Made by a program: the position numbers and the translations under genes. From NCBI GenBank assembly GCA_031285085.1, contig JAITWW010000112.1:1-5724 (forward strand): a stretch of 5,724 nucleotides of DNA, given 5' to 3'. Below, piece by piece: positions 5,237 through 5,724 of this stretch. The notes under the pieces are model-generated. The model did not search any database and was not told the DNA's origin. It saw nothing but the letters and a program-made list of their open reading frames with translations. Position 1 is the first letter of the stretch. The number at the start of each line of letters is the position of its first letter. Source of the DNA: Candidatus Methanofilum arcanum (GTDB lineage: Archaea; Halobacteriota; Methanomicrobia; Methanomicrobiales; Methanospirillaceae).

Positions 5237-5384
5237 TCAAGCTGCATTACATTCTAAGAATTCTCTCCAAGTCCATACATGATTTTCAATACCTTCTATC
5301 ATTGCTGGAGTTCTCTTTTTTTCCTTCTTTAGATGATTTTTCTTCGTTTTCTTTCAATGAAATTATTCCAAAATTTAAATATGT
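5237..5384 (-). pseudogene. Displaced C-terminal end of the same transposase (after nonsense and frameshift)
   Basis: Reading on past the TAA at 5385 in the same frame gives TYLNFGIISLKENEE, comparable to the family's YYNF-RPHSSL. At about the run of seven A (5316-5322) the match moves to another frame, giving KRTPAMIEGIENHVWTWREF up to TGA at 5237-5239. This closely follows the common transposase ending RTPAMAAG-TDHVWTWEELL. A stop (5354-5356) precedes this frame, so it cannot be an independent gene. The two lesions (nonsense, frameshift) show the element is dead. It was probably inserted upstream of mscS and lost its ends. Confidence 0.6.
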
Positions 5385-5724
5385 TTACTCTCGCCCTGTA
5401 AGACTGAGTTGATTTGGAAAATGTTGTTTTTTTCTTACAAAAAAAGTAAGTAATTGGGGTATTTCGTTATTATATCCTTCAACCACAGAGGTTGATATCT
5501 TATGATCCCTTGTATCTCCAAGTACCGTCTCTAAAATGATTTCTACGACTTTATTCTCTTTTTTTACTTTGATAACTCTTCCATATGATATACTTGTTTC
5601 ACCATATAGATCCTTTATCAATTTTTCGTATTGCATATCTCCATCCATCAAAAAATGGGTTTTACTTTCTGGAGAGGGTAGAGCCATGGAAGCAAATAGG
5701 CCATCAAGCATGATCTTACATGTG
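5385..5724 (-). pseudogene. Decayed IS1-like DDE transposase, catalytic-domain fragment
   Basis: The frame is open from the window's right edge to TAA at 5385-5387, with a first ATG at 5709-5711 that is probably internal because codons continue upstream without a stop. From that ATG it encodes 108 residues. I read it as the later half of an IS1-like transposase. FLMDGDMQYEKLIKDLYGE (20-38) resembles the segment with the second catalytic Asp (family: TDG/SD then Y-AL--VYG). YGRVIKVKKENKVVEI follows. KISTSVVEGYNNEI (72-85) matches the 'TSYVER-N' motif with the catalytic Glu, and FFVRKKQHFPNQL matches 'RL-RKTL-FSK'. The stop codon cuts the protein before the conserved YYNF-RPH-SL and TPAM end, which persist just downstream (next entry). 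It was recognised from motif order, not a search. Confidence 0.6.

Overview
The window reads as chromosome of a euryarchaeon, most likely a methanogen of the Methanomicrobiales. I infer this from the ribosomal operon order rpl7ae-rps28e-rpl24e-ndk, a thermosome-type chaperonin end, archaeal TATA-like boxes and GGAG/GAGGT ribosome binding sites. Base composition is AT-rich, more so between genes. The genus is a guess (Methanospirillum-like) and was not tested.

Layout, left to right. Positions 1-149 (+) hold the last 48 codons of a thermosome subunit. Positions 150-641 have no recognisable gene, only T-tracts, an inverted repeat and a long pyrimidine-rich tract. Positions 642-2216 (+) are an uninterrupted 524-codon IS4-superfamily (IS1634-like) transposase in which the usual catalytic DRG motif reads NRS. 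A bidirectional terminator at about 2254-2282 separates it from the convergent minus-strand operon rpl7ae (3175-3540), rps28e (2961-3167), rpl24e (2767-2958) and ndk (2311-2760), read from high to low coordinates. Positions 3541-4076 form a 536-bp gap. It holds the operon promoter and leader, a kink-turn-like hairpin next to the L7Ae ribosome binding site, a strong TATA box, a 14-bp tandem repeat and four AGATCT palindromes. Positions 4077-5132 (-) encode an MscS-family mechanosensitive channel. Positions 5237-5724 (-) are the decayed C-terminal half of a second, IS1-like DDE transposase carrying a nonsense codon and a frameshift.

The core genes are housekeeping: three small ribosomal proteins (L7Ae is also the kink-turn binder of archaeal C/D and H/ACA RNPs and RNase P) and nucleoside diphosphate kinase are co-expressed from one tightly packed transcript. 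In many euryarchaea infB follows ndk. Here the operon ends after ndk against the transposase-like gene, so the locus looks rearranged. Two transposase-derived sequences in different states, one intact but apparently lacking catalytic residues and one a clear pseudogene, bracket the housekeeping block.

The observations most worth following are the intact but catalytically altered transposase, the possible L7Ae autoregulatory kink-turn, the long rpl7ae leader and the overlooked transposase pseudogene. I see no CRISPR array, tRNA, rRNA or recognisable defence system.
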